Assembly (NCBI RefSeq): GCF_016919405.1 | Contig: NZ_CP070352.1 | Location: forward strand, 1,727,990 to 1,791,989 | Reading direction: 5' to 3' | Length of the DNA stretch: 64,000 nucleotides | From: Ensifer sp. PDNC004 | Lineage (GTDB): Bacteria > Pseudomonadota > Alphaproteobacteria > Rhizobiales > Rhizobiaceae | Part shown: piece by piece, positions 33,892-43,510 of the stretch | Layout of the letters: each line of letters begins with the position of its first letter | Numbering within the stretch: the stretch's first letter is position 1 | Program-made: the position numbers and the translations under genes | Notes under the pieces: generated by a model | Told to the model about the DNA's origin: nothing | Database searches by the model: none | Seen by the model: only the letters and a program-made list of their open reading frames with translations

Positions 33892-35310
33892 TCAGTCTTC
33901 GCGGAAGGATCGATTGAGGCTCTCTGCAATCGGCGAGACCATGTAATCGATCGCCGAGCGCGGCTTGTGCACGATTAGCACTTCCGCCGGCATACCGGGA
34001 TAGAGGCGGATGTCCGGGTTGGCGGTGAGCGACGCCGGCGCAATGCGGGCGCGCGCCACGTAGTAGGAGACGTTCGACTTGTCATCGACCGATTGATCGG
34101 CCGCGACGTAGCTGATTTCGCCGTCGAGCGGCAGGTGCGAGCGCTGGTTGTAGGCGGTCAGCCGGATCTGCGTCTTTGAGCCGATGCCGATGCTGTCGAT
34201 GTCTCGCGTGCCGACATGCATTTCGACCAGAAGCGGTTCGTCCTCTGGAACGATGTCTAGCAACGGCTGGCCGGCCGAGACGGCGCTGCCCGGTGTGCGC
34301 AACTGAATGTTGGTGACAATGCCCGTCTGCGGCGAGCGGATTTCGAGGCGGCTCAAGACGTCCTTGGCCGAGACGAGCCGCTGTCCCACGTCTGCAAGTT
34401 CGAGGCGGGCCGTCGTGATTTCGCCGGCGATCTCCGACTGGAATTCGTTCTCGATACCGGTCAGCCCGAGTTCCGCGCCGGCTTCGGCCTTTTCGGCCTG
34501 GGCCTTGTTGCCGGCAAGCTCACCGCGCGAAGCGGCAAGTTCGCTGAGCTTGGCATCGATCTCGATCAGCTTGGAGCGCTGGGCAAACTCTTTTGCCACC
34601 AGTGTCGCGATTGCGGTACGCTGCTCGGTGATCAGTTCGATCTGGCGGTCGGTCGCTCTGATCTGCTCGGCAAGCGACTTGGCCCTTTCCGAGTACTCTT
34701 CGATGGTCTTGCCCTGAACCTCTAGCCGACCGGCCTTTGCTTCGCGCCGGCGGTCGAAGAAGTTTGTCTCCGCCTTCACCGCGTCGTCGGCAGCGGTTTC
34801 CGCGGTGCCCATCAGCTCGTCAGGGAAGTCTATCTGCGCGGCCTCCGTCTGCTCCGCCCTGAGGCGGGCAAGCTTTGCGATCAGACCAAGACGCCGGCTT
34901 TGCAGTGCCTCAAGGTCGGATCGGGCGCGGGTGTCGGCAAGCTTGACCAGCGGCTGGCCGAGCGTGACGCGATCGCCTTCCTGGACGAGGAGGCGGTCGA
35001 GGATGCCACCTTCGAAGTGGCTGACGGTCTTGCGCTTCGAATCGACCACGATCGTGCCGCTTGCGACCGACGCGCTGCTGAGTTCCGTTGAAAACGCCCA
35101 GCCGAAGAAGCCACCAAAGGCGACGAGGATCGTCGTCAAGCCCGCAAGGACCACGCCGCGCAGCGGCGCGGTGGCGCTTCCTTCGGCGTCCGCATCCAGC
35201 CCGTGCAGCGGGTGGGGCCGCTGGGGGATCGCGGGCAGGTTCGCGCGGTCGTCCTTGGTCACGAGTGTGCGTGCCTCGCGAGAGGTTGGCAGGTTCTGTT
35301 TGTTCGTCAT
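33892..35310 (-). CDS. wgdB: type I secretion membrane-fusion protein (WgdB/ExpD2)
   Basis: 472 residues of the HlyD/PrtE family. A short cytoplasmic tail precedes one membrane segment (VVLAGLTTILVAFGGFFGWA, near 54-73). A lipoyl-type half-motif follows (GTIVVDSKRKTVSHFEGGIL, DRLLVQEGDRVTLGQPLVKL), then a long coiled coil (about 105-300), and a C-terminal LYPGMPAEVLI signature. It bridges the ABC exporter to an outer-membrane channel. The start overlaps the wgdA stop (ATGA). The likely substrate is WgeA. Confidence 0.92.
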   Translation of the reverse strand: MTNKQNLPTSREARTLVTKDDRANLPAIPQRPHPLHGLDADAEGSATAPLRGVVLAGLTTILVAFGGFFGWAFSTELSSASVASGTIVVDSKRKTVSHFEGGILDRLLVQEGDRVTLGQPLVKLADTRARSDLEALQSRRLGLIAKLARLRAEQTEAAQIDFPDELMGTAETAADDAVKAETNFFDRRREAKAGRLEVQGKTIEEYSERAKSLAEQIRATDRQIELITEQRTAIATLVAKEFAQRSKLIEIDAKLSELAASRGELAGNKAQAEKAEAGAELGLTGIENEFQSEIAGEITTARLELADVGQRLVSAKDVLSRLEIRSPQTGIVTNIQLRTPGSAVSAGQPLLDIVPEDEPLLVEMHVGTRDIDSIGIGSKTQIRLTAYNQRSHLPLDGEISYVAADQSVDDKSNVSYYVARARIAPASLTANPDIRLYPGMPAEVLIVHKPRSAIDYMVSPIAESLNRSFRED

Positions 35311-37052
35311 GCGGATACGCCTTCCCGTCTCGGCTCGCCGGGTGTCATGGATGCGACCACGTCGGTGCGCGGGCCAAACTGGGTGATGCGCCCGTTTTCA
35401 AGAACGAGCAGCTTATCGGCGGCCTGCATGATCGTCGGCCGGTGGGCGATCATGATGACGATCGCACCGTCGTTGCGCGCCCGCTCGATGGCGCGGATCA
35501 ATGCGCGCTCGCCGATGGCGTCAAGATTGGCGTTCGGCTCGTCGAGAACGATCAGGCGAGGATGGTCGTAAAGGCAGCGGGCAAGGGCGATGCGCTGGCG
35601 CTGGCCGCCCGAAAGCGTCAGATGCCCGTCGCCGACCGGGGTGTCGTAGCCGAGCGGCAGCCGTCCGATCATGTCGTGCACGTCGGCAAGCCGTGCGGCC
35701 TCGAGTACCTTTTGAGGTTCGCCTTCCTCCATGCGCGCGATGTTGTCGCGGATGGTTCCTTCGAGCAGCGAAACGGACTGCGGCAGGTAGCCGGTCATCT
35801 GGCCAAAGGAAGCGCGTTCCCACAGATAGACATTGTTGCCGTCGAGGAAGACGCCGCCGGTGGTCGGCTTCTGAATTCCGACGAGGAGCCGGGCCAGTGT
35901 CGATTTGCCCGCCGCCGAGGGGCCGACGATGCCGAGAACTTCGCCGGGCGAGAGCGAGAAGGAAACGCCCTTGATGATCGGCACATCGAGGCCGGGCGCC
36001 GCGTAAACGAGCTTATCCACAACAAGATCGCCCTGCGTGCGCGGCTGCGGCATGGTCTGGCGTACGGCCAGATCCTGGTTCAGCGCAGTCTCTATCCGGC
36101 GCCAGCTTGCGATGGCGAGCACCCACTGACGCCAGTTTTCGATCATCGAATCAAACGGGGCGAGCAGGCGTCCGACGAGGATGGTCGTCGCCATCATCGC
36201 ACCGGGGGAAATCTCCTGTTTCATCACGAGGATAGAGCCTGTTGCAAGGGCTGCCGCCTGGATCATGAAACGCAGCGAACGGGTGATCGAAGCCATCGCC
36301 TTGCTGCGGCTGCCGCTGGTCTCCAAAGCGTCGAGCGCATGCAGCTGCGCGGTGCGCCAGCGGCGGGCGAGCGCTGGCAGCATGCCCATCGCTTCGATCG
36401 CCTCAGCATGGCGCAAGCTTGAACCAATTTTCGAGACGGCCTCGATATTGGCTTGATTGGCCTCTTTCATCAGCCGGCGGGTCAGCAAATCAGTCAGCAA
36501 TCCACAGCATACGAGCAGGGCAATGGAAATGGCGCCAAGAAGGCCGAACATCGGGTGCAGCGCAAAGAGCACCCCGAGAAAGATCGGCGACCAGGCGGCA
36601 TCGAGCGGAGCGCTGACGGCAGACGTCGTGAGGAAGCTTCGCAATTCGGCCAGGTCCCGCAGCGACTGGGTCGCCCGGGTCAGCCCTTGATCGGCGGCCG
36701 CCTGAACGGCGGCGGTCAGCACAGGCAGATTCAGCCAGCGCACGACTGCACTACCCATCGCCTGGAACGTCAAAGCCCTGATATATTCGAGCACGCCGTA
36801 GATCACGAGCGCGCCGATGACGAGAATCGTCAGCATGGTCAGCGTGTCCATGCTCTGACTGTTCAACACGCGGTCATGAACTTGCATCATGTAGAGTGGT
36901 GTCGAGAGCTGCAATATGCCGATGCAAGCACTCAGCAGGGCTGCATAAATAAGTGCCAAAACGAACACGCGGCGCGCCTTCAAAATAAGCAGCCGCGGAT
37001 CGTTTGCTCCATTTTGCGCCTTCTTTGGCCCAATTTGGTTCTTGCTAATCAT
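35307..37052 (-). CDS. wgdA: type I secretion ABC transporter (WgdA/ExpD1)
   Basis: 581 residues: an N-terminal exporter membrane domain with about six segments (starting VFVLALIYAALLSACIGILQ) and a C-terminal ATPase with Walker A GPSAAGKST, signature LSGGQRQR, Walker B LIVLDEPNANLD and MIAHRP. There is no N-terminal peptidase domain, as in PrtD-type exporters of RTX proteins. It is divergently transcribed from wggR across 232 bases that contain a candidate WggR operator. Confidence 0.92.
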   Translation of the reverse strand: MISKNQIGPKKAQNGANDPRLLILKARRVFVLALIYAALLSACIGILQLSTPLYMMQVHDRVLNSQSMDTLTMLTILVIGALVIYGVLEYIRALTFQAMGSAVVRWLNLPVLTAAVQAAADQGLTRATQSLRDLAELRSFLTTSAVSAPLDAAWSPIFLGVLFALHPMFGLLGAISIALLVCCGLLTDLLTRRLMKEANQANIEAVSKIGSSLRHAEAIEAMGMLPALARRWRTAQLHALDALETSGSRSKAMASITRSLRFMIQAAALATGSILVMKQEISPGAMMATTILVGRLLAPFDSMIENWRQWVLAIASWRRIETALNQDLAVRQTMPQPRTQGDLVVDKLVYAAPGLDVPIIKGVSFSLSPGEVLGIVGPSAAGKSTLARLLVGIQKPTTGGVFLDGNNVYLWERASFGQMTGYLPQSVSLLEGTIRDNIARMEEGEPQKVLEAARLADVHDMIGRLPLGYDTPVGDGHLTLSGGQRQRIALARCLYDHPRLIVLDEPNANLDAIGERALIRAIERARNDGAIVIMIAHRPTIMQAADKLLVLENGRITQFGPRTDVVASMTPGEPRREGVSA

Positions 37053-37220
37053 ATTGCCTCGTTTGCTGTCACGCGTGGCGATTTTCTGGATAAGTTCGTT
37101 GGGGTCTTGAGGAAGCTATTTTGTTTGTTATCACTTAAATCACAGTGTTGCCGTGATAAGTGTGACACAATAATGGTGGAATGCTCAAGATAGTCGTATT
37201 CGGGGGGAGTAAAGGGGGCG

Positions 37221-37251
37221 AAAAATTGCTTCAAAATTTGAAGTAATTTTT
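37221..37251. promoter_or_regulatory. candidate WggR operator in the wgdA-wggR intergenic region
   Basis: A 31-bp near-perfect palindrome centred on 37236. The core is CTTCA-AAATT-TGAAG (37229-37243), flanked on each side by ATT-rich arms with a single mismatch. It shares the core with the site before wgaA and lies 34 bases before wggR and about 170 bases before wgdA. Confidence 0.7.
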
Positions 37252-37284
37252 GAATGTTGTAGTAATGCTCAGTTGGAGAGAGGG

Positions 37285-37857
37285 ATGAATCAAAGGATTC
37301 TCTATCCGTTCGCAGATTTTGGCGGCGCTGTTGCCATCCGCCCCGGGGATGACGCAGTTGGAAGTGCCCCTGAACATGACAATATTGACCAGGAGAGCGA
37401 AGCGTCCGTGGTCACATACTTCGAACTGGCACGGATGATGGAACGGGCCAGCCGGCGCTTTACCGGCCTGTTGCGCGCCGAGCTGACGAAGCTTGGCGTC
37501 GACGATATCGGCCCGGCACAGGCGATGGTACTTCTGGCGATCGGCGATGCGGAAGTGTCGGTGGCGGAGCTTTTGGACCGTGGACACTATGTCGGCTCCA
37601 ACGTTTCCTACTACCTGAAGCAGTTGGGCGACGGGGAGTATATCGACAGGGCCGCCTCCCAGCGCGACCGGCGCTCGGCCCGCATCAAGCTTTCGGACAA
37701 GGGCAAGCAACTTTGCGATTCCTTACGCAAGGCGGCTGGCGCCTACGAACGTGTCCTCAGCCACGGCGAGCAGGACCGGCGCAATCTCGAAACCGCATTT
37801 CAAACGCTGCACCGGCTCGAGCTGGTTTGGGGGAATGCAACGCGCTACGGCATCTAA
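37285..37857 (+). CDS. wggR: MarR-family regulator of EPS II genes (WggR/ExpG)
   Basis: 190 residues from ATG 37285 (GGAG six bases upstream); an in-frame TTG at 37273 would give 194. The winged helix-turn-helix is at about 85-150 (AQAMVLLAIGDAEVSVAELL ... SNVSYYLKQLGDGEYIDRAA) with the wing SQRDRRSARIKLSDKGKQL, a typical MarR layout. In S. meliloti ExpG activates exp gene transcription by binding conserved palindromes. Here it sits between the wgd and wgc/wga genes, next to a palindrome that could also autoregulate it. Confidence 0.9.
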   Translation: MNQRILYPFADFGGAVAIRPGDDAVGSAPEHDNIDQESEASVVTYFELARMMERASRRFTGLLRAELTKLGVDDIGPAQAMVLLAIGDAEVSVAELLDRGHYVGSNVSYYLKQLGDGEYIDRAASQRDRRSARIKLSDKGKQLCDSLRKAAGAYERVLSHGEQDRRNLETAFQTLHRLELVWGNATRYGI

Positions 37858-37903
37858 GATGCCCGCGCACAGGCTGTCCTTTCAACGGCTATAGGCAGGG
37901 AAT

Positions 37904-39157
37904 ATGCACGTAGCATTTGTACACCGGCGCGGCTTCTGCCAGTTCGCCGCTCTGGCGTCTCATTTGGCGCAGACGGGAAATGAAGTGACACTCGTGACGG
38001 AAACCGTGGATCAGCGGATTCCGGCAACGCGCGTCATTCGCCACAGAGCAGAACCCGGCCCGCAGGCCAATTCGCAGATGGCAAGGCACCTCGGTGTGCC
38101 TGACCATCATGTCCGGATCGGTCACCGGGTCGCCGAAACCTTCGATGCCATGGCCCGTCAGGGGCAGGTGCCCGACGTTATCGTCGGGCACATCGGCTGG
38201 GGCGGCATGACCTTCGTCAAGGATGTGCTGCCGAATGTCCCGGCACTCGGCTATTGCGAGTTTTTCTACCGCGCCGAAGGGGCCGATATCGGCTTTGCCC
38301 CCGACGACGAGCCCGACCAGGATACGCGCAAGCGGCTGCGGCTGCGCAACATGGCGCAACTGCTGACGCTTGATGCGATCGATGGCGGCTTCAGCCCGAC
38401 CCAATGGCAAAGGAGCCTTTATCCGGCAGAGCACCGCGCCCGCATCGGCGTCTGCCACGAGGGCGTCGACACCCGCGTCTTCCGTCCCGACCCGTCGGCA
38501 TCGTTGAAGCTTCCGGACGGACGGGTGCTAAAGGCGGGTGATCCGCCGATCGTTACTTTCGTCGCCCGCGATCTCGAGCCCTATCGCGGCTTCCCGCAGG
38601 CGTTGGAGGCGGCCGCAAAGGTCGCGAAGCGCCATCCCGATGCGCTTTTCGTTTTCGTCGGCGGCGACGGCGTCAGTTACGGCGCCCCTCCGCCCGGTGG
38701 CGGCTCCTGGAAGGACTATCTGCTTCAGTCCCTGGATATCCCGGCCGACCGGTTCCTGTTTCCAGGCGTGGTGCCGCATGGCGTCCTGAAGCAGCTGTTT
38801 CAGATTTCGGCCGCCCATATCTATCTGACCTATCCTTTCGTGCTTTCCTGGTCGGTCCTGGAGGCCATGGCCTGCGGCGCGCTCGTCATCGGATCGGACA
38901 CCGCGCCGATGCAGGAGGTGTTGAGCTCTGGCCGCAACGGCCTGCTCGTGCCCTTCTTCGATACAGATGCGCTCGCCGAGGCGATCTCGGGGGCCTTGCA
39001 GCAACCCGAGAAGTATTCCGAGTTGCGTGCAGCCGCCCGCCGAACCGTCGAGCAAAGGTTCCGCCTGGGTGATTGCATTGCACGACAGATGACATTGCTG
39101 GACAAGGCAATGGGGAATCCTGGATCCACTCAAATATTACGGGTCTCATCTGCATAA
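37904..39157 (+). CDS. wgcA: glycosyltransferase (WgcA/ExpC)
   Basis: 417 residues of GT4 type: MHVAFVHRRGFCQFAALASH, DVIVGHIGWGGMTFVKDVLP, CHEGVDTRVFRPDPS, then FPGVVPHGVLKQLFQISAAH and LSWSVLEAMACGALVIGSDT (the E-x7-E-like donor region). Cytoplasmic. It is 47 bases downstream of wggR, so probably co-transcribed with it. ExpC is required for galactoglucan synthesis in S. meliloti. Its stop codon (39155-39157) lies inside the downstream palindromic operator. Confidence 0.9.
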   Translation: MHVAFVHRRGFCQFAALASHLAQTGNEVTLVTETVDQRIPATRVIRHRAEPGPQANSQMARHLGVPDHHVRIGHRVAETFDAMARQGQVPDVIVGHIGWGGMTFVKDVLPNVPALGYCEFFYRAEGADIGFAPDDEPDQDTRKRLRLRNMAQLLTLDAIDGGFSPTQWQRSLYPAEHRARIGVCHEGVDTRVFRPDPSASLKLPDGRVLKAGDPPIVTFVARDLEPYRGFPQALEAAAKVAKRHPDALFVFVGGDGVSYGAPPPGGGSWKDYLLQSLDIPADRFLFPGVVPHGVLKQLFQISAAHIYLTYPFVLSWSVLEAMACGALVIGSDTAPMQEVLSSGRNGLLVPFFDTDALAEAISGALQQPEKYSELRAAARRTVEQRFRLGDCIARQMTLLDKAMGNPGSTQILRVSSA

Positions 39158-39180
39158 TACTTCAAAACCTGAAGTATTAT
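39154..39180. promoter_or_regulatory. candidate WggR operator upstream of wgaA
   Basis: A perfect 11-base inverted repeat ATAATACTTCA / TGAAGTATTAT with spacer AAACC. Its core CTTCA-AAACC-TGAAG matches the wggR-wgdA site in spacing and bases. It overlaps the wgcA stop and lies 140 bases before the wgaA start. Confidence 0.72.
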
Positions 39181-39319
39181 TTCACGAAAAACGCAAATAT
39201 AACTTATTGTGCAGTGCAAATATCCTTGATATGCTTTCTCTAGGTCGTTGAATTCGCCGGTTTATTTCGAATCGGCGGATTCAACTACAGAGAGAATTCG
39301 GTTGTATTGAGGGTGGCGC

Positions 39320-40804
39320 GTGCAAGGGTTGGTTTCTTCTGGCGTGAGGTATTCGCAGGCGAAGAGAAAGCTGGTGTTGGCCTCGGATCACGATAGGGCG
39401 AGTGTCCAGGGCAGTGGTATCGAGCACCTGGTTCATTTTCTTCCGGCAGGCGACAGGCCTGATTCGACCCTCGAAAACGTATTTCCGTTGATCGGGGTTG
39501 CCTTTTCAAGGGAGGGCGAGGCGGATCTGGCCGACGGCATCGTCTCGTTGCGGGCGCTTGGCACCGTCCCGGAGATCCCGATCAAGCGCTTGAGCGCCGA
39601 GGCCGTCAGCGAAAGCGCCGGGCTCATTCAGGCATTGGTCGACGGCGGTGTCGGGCGGCTTGCCCGGTTTTCGTCGGCAATCACATCCGAGCTTGCGCTG
39701 CTTCGCCGCGAGCGTGAAACGCTGCTCGAAAACTACCGTGCGCTCGAAGATGCGTTCCAGGCCCGCAACTGGGAGCCGGTCGCAGAAGTCTTTGCGCACG
39801 ACCCCTATGTCGATCCCAAGGATGAGGGCATCGGCCATCTGATTGCCAATGCCTTTGTCGAGCAGCTCCTGCCGGTCTCCAGTCATGGCGTTGCCGGCAT
39901 CGCCCTACACTTCAACTCGGTCCCGCGGGATGGCGGCGAGCTGGTCGTTGTCTTGAGTTATGTCGAGAGCGGCGAGGGGGTTGCCGAGTGGGCCGTGCCA
40001 TTCTCGCAGCTCGTTCCAGGCTGGAACTTCTTTGCCCTGCCACGCACCTGCGGGGGTGGTGCGAAGACCCTGCGGCTGCGCGTTTCGACGACCGGTAGTG
40101 AAACGATCGGGCTTTCGCTCGGCTATCCCATCGCCAGTGAACACTACACGGCTCGGTCCGAGACCCGCCACGCCGACCTTGATCTGCGCCCTCTAGCGTT
40201 CCGCGTCTATACTGGCCTGCCCGGCGTCAAGCCGACGCGTATGCCGAACATGATCGCGCCGACCGCGCTGCTCGACGGCCGCTTCATCGAGGACTATCGT
40301 CTGTCGGTCGATCTGCTCAGCCAGATCGTCGACGTATCGGTGACGCCGGTCGTCCCGGAATTCCAGACGGTACGCTTTCTCGAACACGAACACGCCGTCG
40401 TCTGCCATCCGCTTGCAAATGGCGTATCGGCCGGCGCCGTCGGTCGCGCTGTCGAGCCCGGCACCATATCCTTCTCCGCAAGCGCAGTGGTCGATCATCC
40501 CAAGGGCGCCCCGGCGGCCGTCAGCTTCCTGCTCGCTCCAGCGGGCTCGAACGCGCGCTCCGAAGTGGCGGAACTGGCTCGCAAGGGGGTGGTCAAGCCG
40601 TCCGCCTTCTTCAGCGGCTGGCGCGAGGTCACCAATGAGCAGCCGATCAACATCAACTTCCAGCTCGACGAGCCGGTGCGCCATCCCATGGATCTGATGA
40701 TCCTCAGCCGCGCCGTAACCGACTCGGTCGATTTCTCCTGGCTCAAGGTGTCGGGTTTCCGGATGGTCAAGCAGTCGGGTGGTGCGTCTCATGCACAGCA
40801 ATAG
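39320..40804 (+). CDS. wgaA: EPS II biosynthesis protein of unknown function (WgaA/ExpA1)
   Basis: 494 residues from GTG 39320, which has GAGG about eight bases upstream. No membrane segment, signal peptide or glycosyltransferase motif is evident. A central helical segment (ELALLRRERETLLENYRALE) precedes a beta-rich half containing WNFFALPRTCGGGAKTLRLR and LGYPIASEHYTARSE, which looks like a carbohydrate-binding-type sandwich. It is the first gene of the wga operon and overlaps wgaB by 14 bases. The assignment rests on position, size and the downstream order. Confidence 0.8.
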   Translation: MQGLVSSGVRYSQAKRKLVLASDHDRASVQGSGIEHLVHFLPAGDRPDSTLENVFPLIGVAFSREGEADLADGIVSLRALGTVPEIPIKRLSAEAVSESAGLIQALVDGGVGRLARFSSAITSELALLRRERETLLENYRALEDAFQARNWEPVAEVFAHDPYVDPKDEGIGHLIANAFVEQLLPVSSHGVAGIALHFNSVPRDGGELVVVLSYVESGEGVAEWAVPFSQLVPGWNFFALPRTCGGGAKTLRLRVSTTGSETIGLSLGYPIASEHYTARSETRHADLDLRPLAFRVYTGLPGVKPTRMPNMIAPTALLDGRFIEDYRLSVDLLSQIVDVSVTPVVPEFQTVRFLEHEHAVVCHPLANGVSAGAVGRAVEPGTISFSASAVVDHPKGAPAAVSFLLAPAGSNARSEVAELARKGVVKPSAFFSGWREVTNEQPININFQLDEPVRHPMDLMILSRAVTDSVDFSWLKVSGFRMVKQSGGASHAQQ

Positions 40805-43472
40805 CGATCCAAGGGACCTCGTTGCGATCGCTATGCCGCTCTATGGCCACGCGGCGCTGGCGCTCGAAGCGCTCGAATCCGGGCTCGCCTCGGATCTTGA
40901 GGGCTGCCGTATTGCCATCGTCGTTTCGGTCGACGGCGACCCGCGGCAGGAGACCTTCGATCAGCTGTTGCTCTATACCGCGGCCCACCCTGATATCCAT
41001 GTGGTCTTCGGGCGTAACGCCGGCCCCGGCGGCGCGCGCAACCGCGCCATCAACTACGTGCTCGAAAATCTGCCCGAGGCGAAGGCCGTTTATTTTCTCG
41101 ATGCCGACAACCGCGTTCTACCGGGCACGATCGAGACACTTTATCAGGCGTTGCGCAAGAGCGGCGTCGGATGGGTCTATACGGACATAGACACCTTCTC
41201 GGTGAGTTGGCGGGCGCATTACGGCAATCACTATTCGCGGCTGGTCCACTGCATCACGGACAACATCTGCGACACCGGTTCGATGATCTCCATCGATGTT
41301 TTCCGAGAAGGCGTTCGCTTCAACGACGACCGGCAGAACGGTTTTGAGGATTGGGAATTCTGGCTTTCCTGCGTCGAGCATGGCTTTGTCGGAACGCCCT
41401 GCCATGACACGACCTTCGAATATCGCCTGCGCGCCGAAAGCCGCTTCAAGGAGGCGAACCGCGATCGGGCCACATCTGTCGGCTTCCTCAGAAAGCGGCA
41501 CAGGGCGCTGTTCCAGCGGCCGATGCTCGTCGACTTCGAACATGAGGATTGCCCGCGCTATCTGTTCGCAAGGACCGAGGACGCAGCGATCTCCTTCTTC
41601 ACCGATCCGACGAAGCAACCGAAGCGGCTGCGTCTCGACGACATCATCCCGGCCTTCTGGGCAAGTACCGGCGAGCCGGACAACGTGCACTTCCCGCCCT
41701 TCGTCATGGCCGGCAGCGGCGCGACCATCGATCTGCTTTTGCGATCGCGTATGCTGCCCAACGTGTTGGGCCATCTGGAGCGCCTCAGCGAGAAAGTAAA
41801 TGTGGTTTTCGTGCACCTGGGCAACGACGCAGCGCAGCGCAAGATCGAACCGACCTTGCTCGATGCCGGATCGGAGCACATCGGCCAGCCGGATCTCATG
41901 TTTATTTCCACGACGCTCCTGCGGGACGTGATTGCAAACAACGCGCTCGACTGGTTTGCCTCGATCGGCAGCCAGCAGGTCTGGCCCACGTCAGCGGTTC
42001 TCAATGTGCGCTTCCCGTTCCCGCGCGCCCTGCCGCGCCGCACGCTGATCACGCCGCAACAGGTGATGATCAACTGCGTCAACGCGGTCGCCACCAGTCC
42101 GCTTCGCCGCACGGCCGGCCGGCGCTGGACCTGGCGCCCGCCGCGGCTCATGCCATATTCCGACCTGCACAAGGCGTTGCGCGCCGAAATCGGTGGCGGG
42201 CCGGTGCTTCCGCTCGGTCATAGCGATGCGGGCAAGAAGACCGCAGCGCTTCTGGTGCCGAATGCCTCCTTCGGTGGTGCCGAGAAGGTGATCTACGCCG
42301 CCTCGCGCGAACTCAAGGCCGCAGGCTACGAGACGCATCTGTTCGTGCTCGGCACCAGCCGCATGGACGTGATCGACGAGTTCGATTCGAGCTTCGACTA
42401 TGTTCATTTCTGGGATCAGGGTATACCTACATGGGGCGGCTCCGGCTCGTTCCTCGGTCAGGATTTCATCGCTGAACATCATGAAGTCGATTGGGGTGCA
42501 CTGAAGGGGCAGCTCTCGGGCTTCGATCTCGTCATCAACAACCACGTGATGGCAATGCATCCGCTGATCGCGCGGCTGCGCTCGGAAGGCACACGCACGG
42601 CCTGCTATCTGCACGTCGTCGACAACACGCCGTTCAAGCGCCCCGCCGGCCAGCCCTTTGCGGCCATCGCCCACGAGCATTGCTACGACGCCTTCCTCAC
42701 CTGCTCGGAACAACTGAAGTTCTACCTGCACAGCTTCGGCGTGCCGCTCGAAAAGATCTTCGCCGTTCCGAACGGCGCAAGTTTCTCCGTGCCGCCCAAG
42801 GTGCTTGCAGATGTGCTGCAGGTGCGGCGGATCGAGCGCAAGGACGACCGGTTGCGCCTGCTCTACATGGGCCGTCTCGACCAGCAGAAAGGCATCGATC
42901 GGCTGGCTGCGACGATCTCCGAATTGCGCGCGGCACACGTGTCGTTCGACGCGCGCGCGATCGGTGGCGAGATCCTGGCGGATGCCTCTTTCTCCTGGAC
43001 GGACCGGCTCAAGGAACTCGGCGTCGATGTGCGTCCACCGGTCTTTGCCAGCCGCGACTTGATCAAGGCGCTCGGATGGGCCGATGTTCTGATCATGCCT
43101 TCACGCTGGGAAGGTGCCCCGCTGATGATCGCCGAAGCCCAACAGCTCGGCTGCGTGCCGATCGCAACCGCGGTTGGCGCCGTCGACGAACTGATCGTCG
43201 ATCGCGAGGACGGCATCCTGATCGATGCCTCCTCCGATCCCCAGGTGGTGCGCGACATGGTCAAGGCGATCGCCGAGGTTTCCCGCGATCGCAACCTGCT
43301 GGCTCCGATCATGGAAGGTTGCCTGAGAACAGCGGCGCGCCGCGGCTGGGCGAACTCCTTTTCGGAGTTCCTCGGCTGGTGCGACGGCGCCGTGAACAAT
43401 TCCTCGCTTTCGCGCGCCAAGGTCATCCGGGCGCGTGAGACATCCAATACCGGCGTCGCAGCTGCAGGCTGA
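40791..43472 (+). CDS. wgaB: bifunctional GT2-GT4 glycosyltransferase (WgaB/ExpA23)
   Basis: 893 residues from ATG 40791. Residues about 10-250 are a GT2 domain (DLVAIAMPLYGHAALALEAL, NAGPGGARNRAINYVLE, YFLDADNR as the DXD motif, NGFEDWEFWLSCVEHG). Residues about 480-850 are a GT4 domain (FGGAEKVIYAASRELKAAGY, LRLLYMGRLDQQKGIDRLAA, MPSRWEGAPLMIAEAQQLGC). Two active sites of opposite fold in one chain could make the alternating Glc-Gal backbone of galactoglucan; this is an inference. The S. meliloti gene was first read as two ORFs, expA2 and expA3, and then merged. Confidence 0.9.
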   Translation: MHSNSDPRDLVAIAMPLYGHAALALEALESGLASDLEGCRIAIVVSVDGDPRQETFDQLLLYTAAHPDIHVVFGRNAGPGGARNRAINYVLENLPEAKAVYFLDADNRVLPGTIETLYQALRKSGVGWVYTDIDTFSVSWRAHYGNHYSRLVHCITDNICDTGSMISIDVFREGVRFNDDRQNGFEDWEFWLSCVEHGFVGTPCHDTTFEYRLRAESRFKEANRDRATSVGFLRKRHRALFQRPMLVDFEHEDCPRYLFARTEDAAISFFTDPTKQPKRLRLDDIIPAFWASTGEPDNVHFPPFVMAGSGATIDLLLRSRMLPNVLGHLERLSEKVNVVFVHLGNDAAQRKIEPTLLDAGSEHIGQPDLMFISTTLLRDVIANNALDWFASIGSQQVWPTSAVLNVRFPFPRALPRRTLITPQQVMINCVNAVATSPLRRTAGRRWTWRPPRLMPYSDLHKALRAEIGGGPVLPLGHSDAGKKTAALLVPNASFGGAEKVIYAASRELKAAGYETHLFVLGTSRMDVIDEFDSSFDYVHFWDQGIPTWGGSGSFLGQDFIAEHHEVDWGALKGQLSGFDLVINNHVMAMHPLIARLRSEGTRTACYLHVVDNTPFKRPAGQPFAAIAHEHCYDAFLTCSEQLKFYLHSFGVPLEKIFAVPNGASFSVPPKVLADVLQVRRIERKDDRLRLLYMGRLDQQKGIDRLAATISELRAAHVSFDARAIGGEILADASFSWTDRLKELGVDVRPPVFASRDLIKALGWADVLIMPSRWEGAPLMIAEAQQLGCVPIATAVGAVDELIVDREDGILIDASSDPQVVRDMVKAIAEVSRDRNLLAPIMEGCLRTAARRGWANSFSEFLGWCDGAVNNSSLSRAKVIRARETSNTGVAAAG

Positions 43473-43510
43473 TCGACCCGTACGACTTTTCAAAGAGAAG
43501 GGACTTACGC

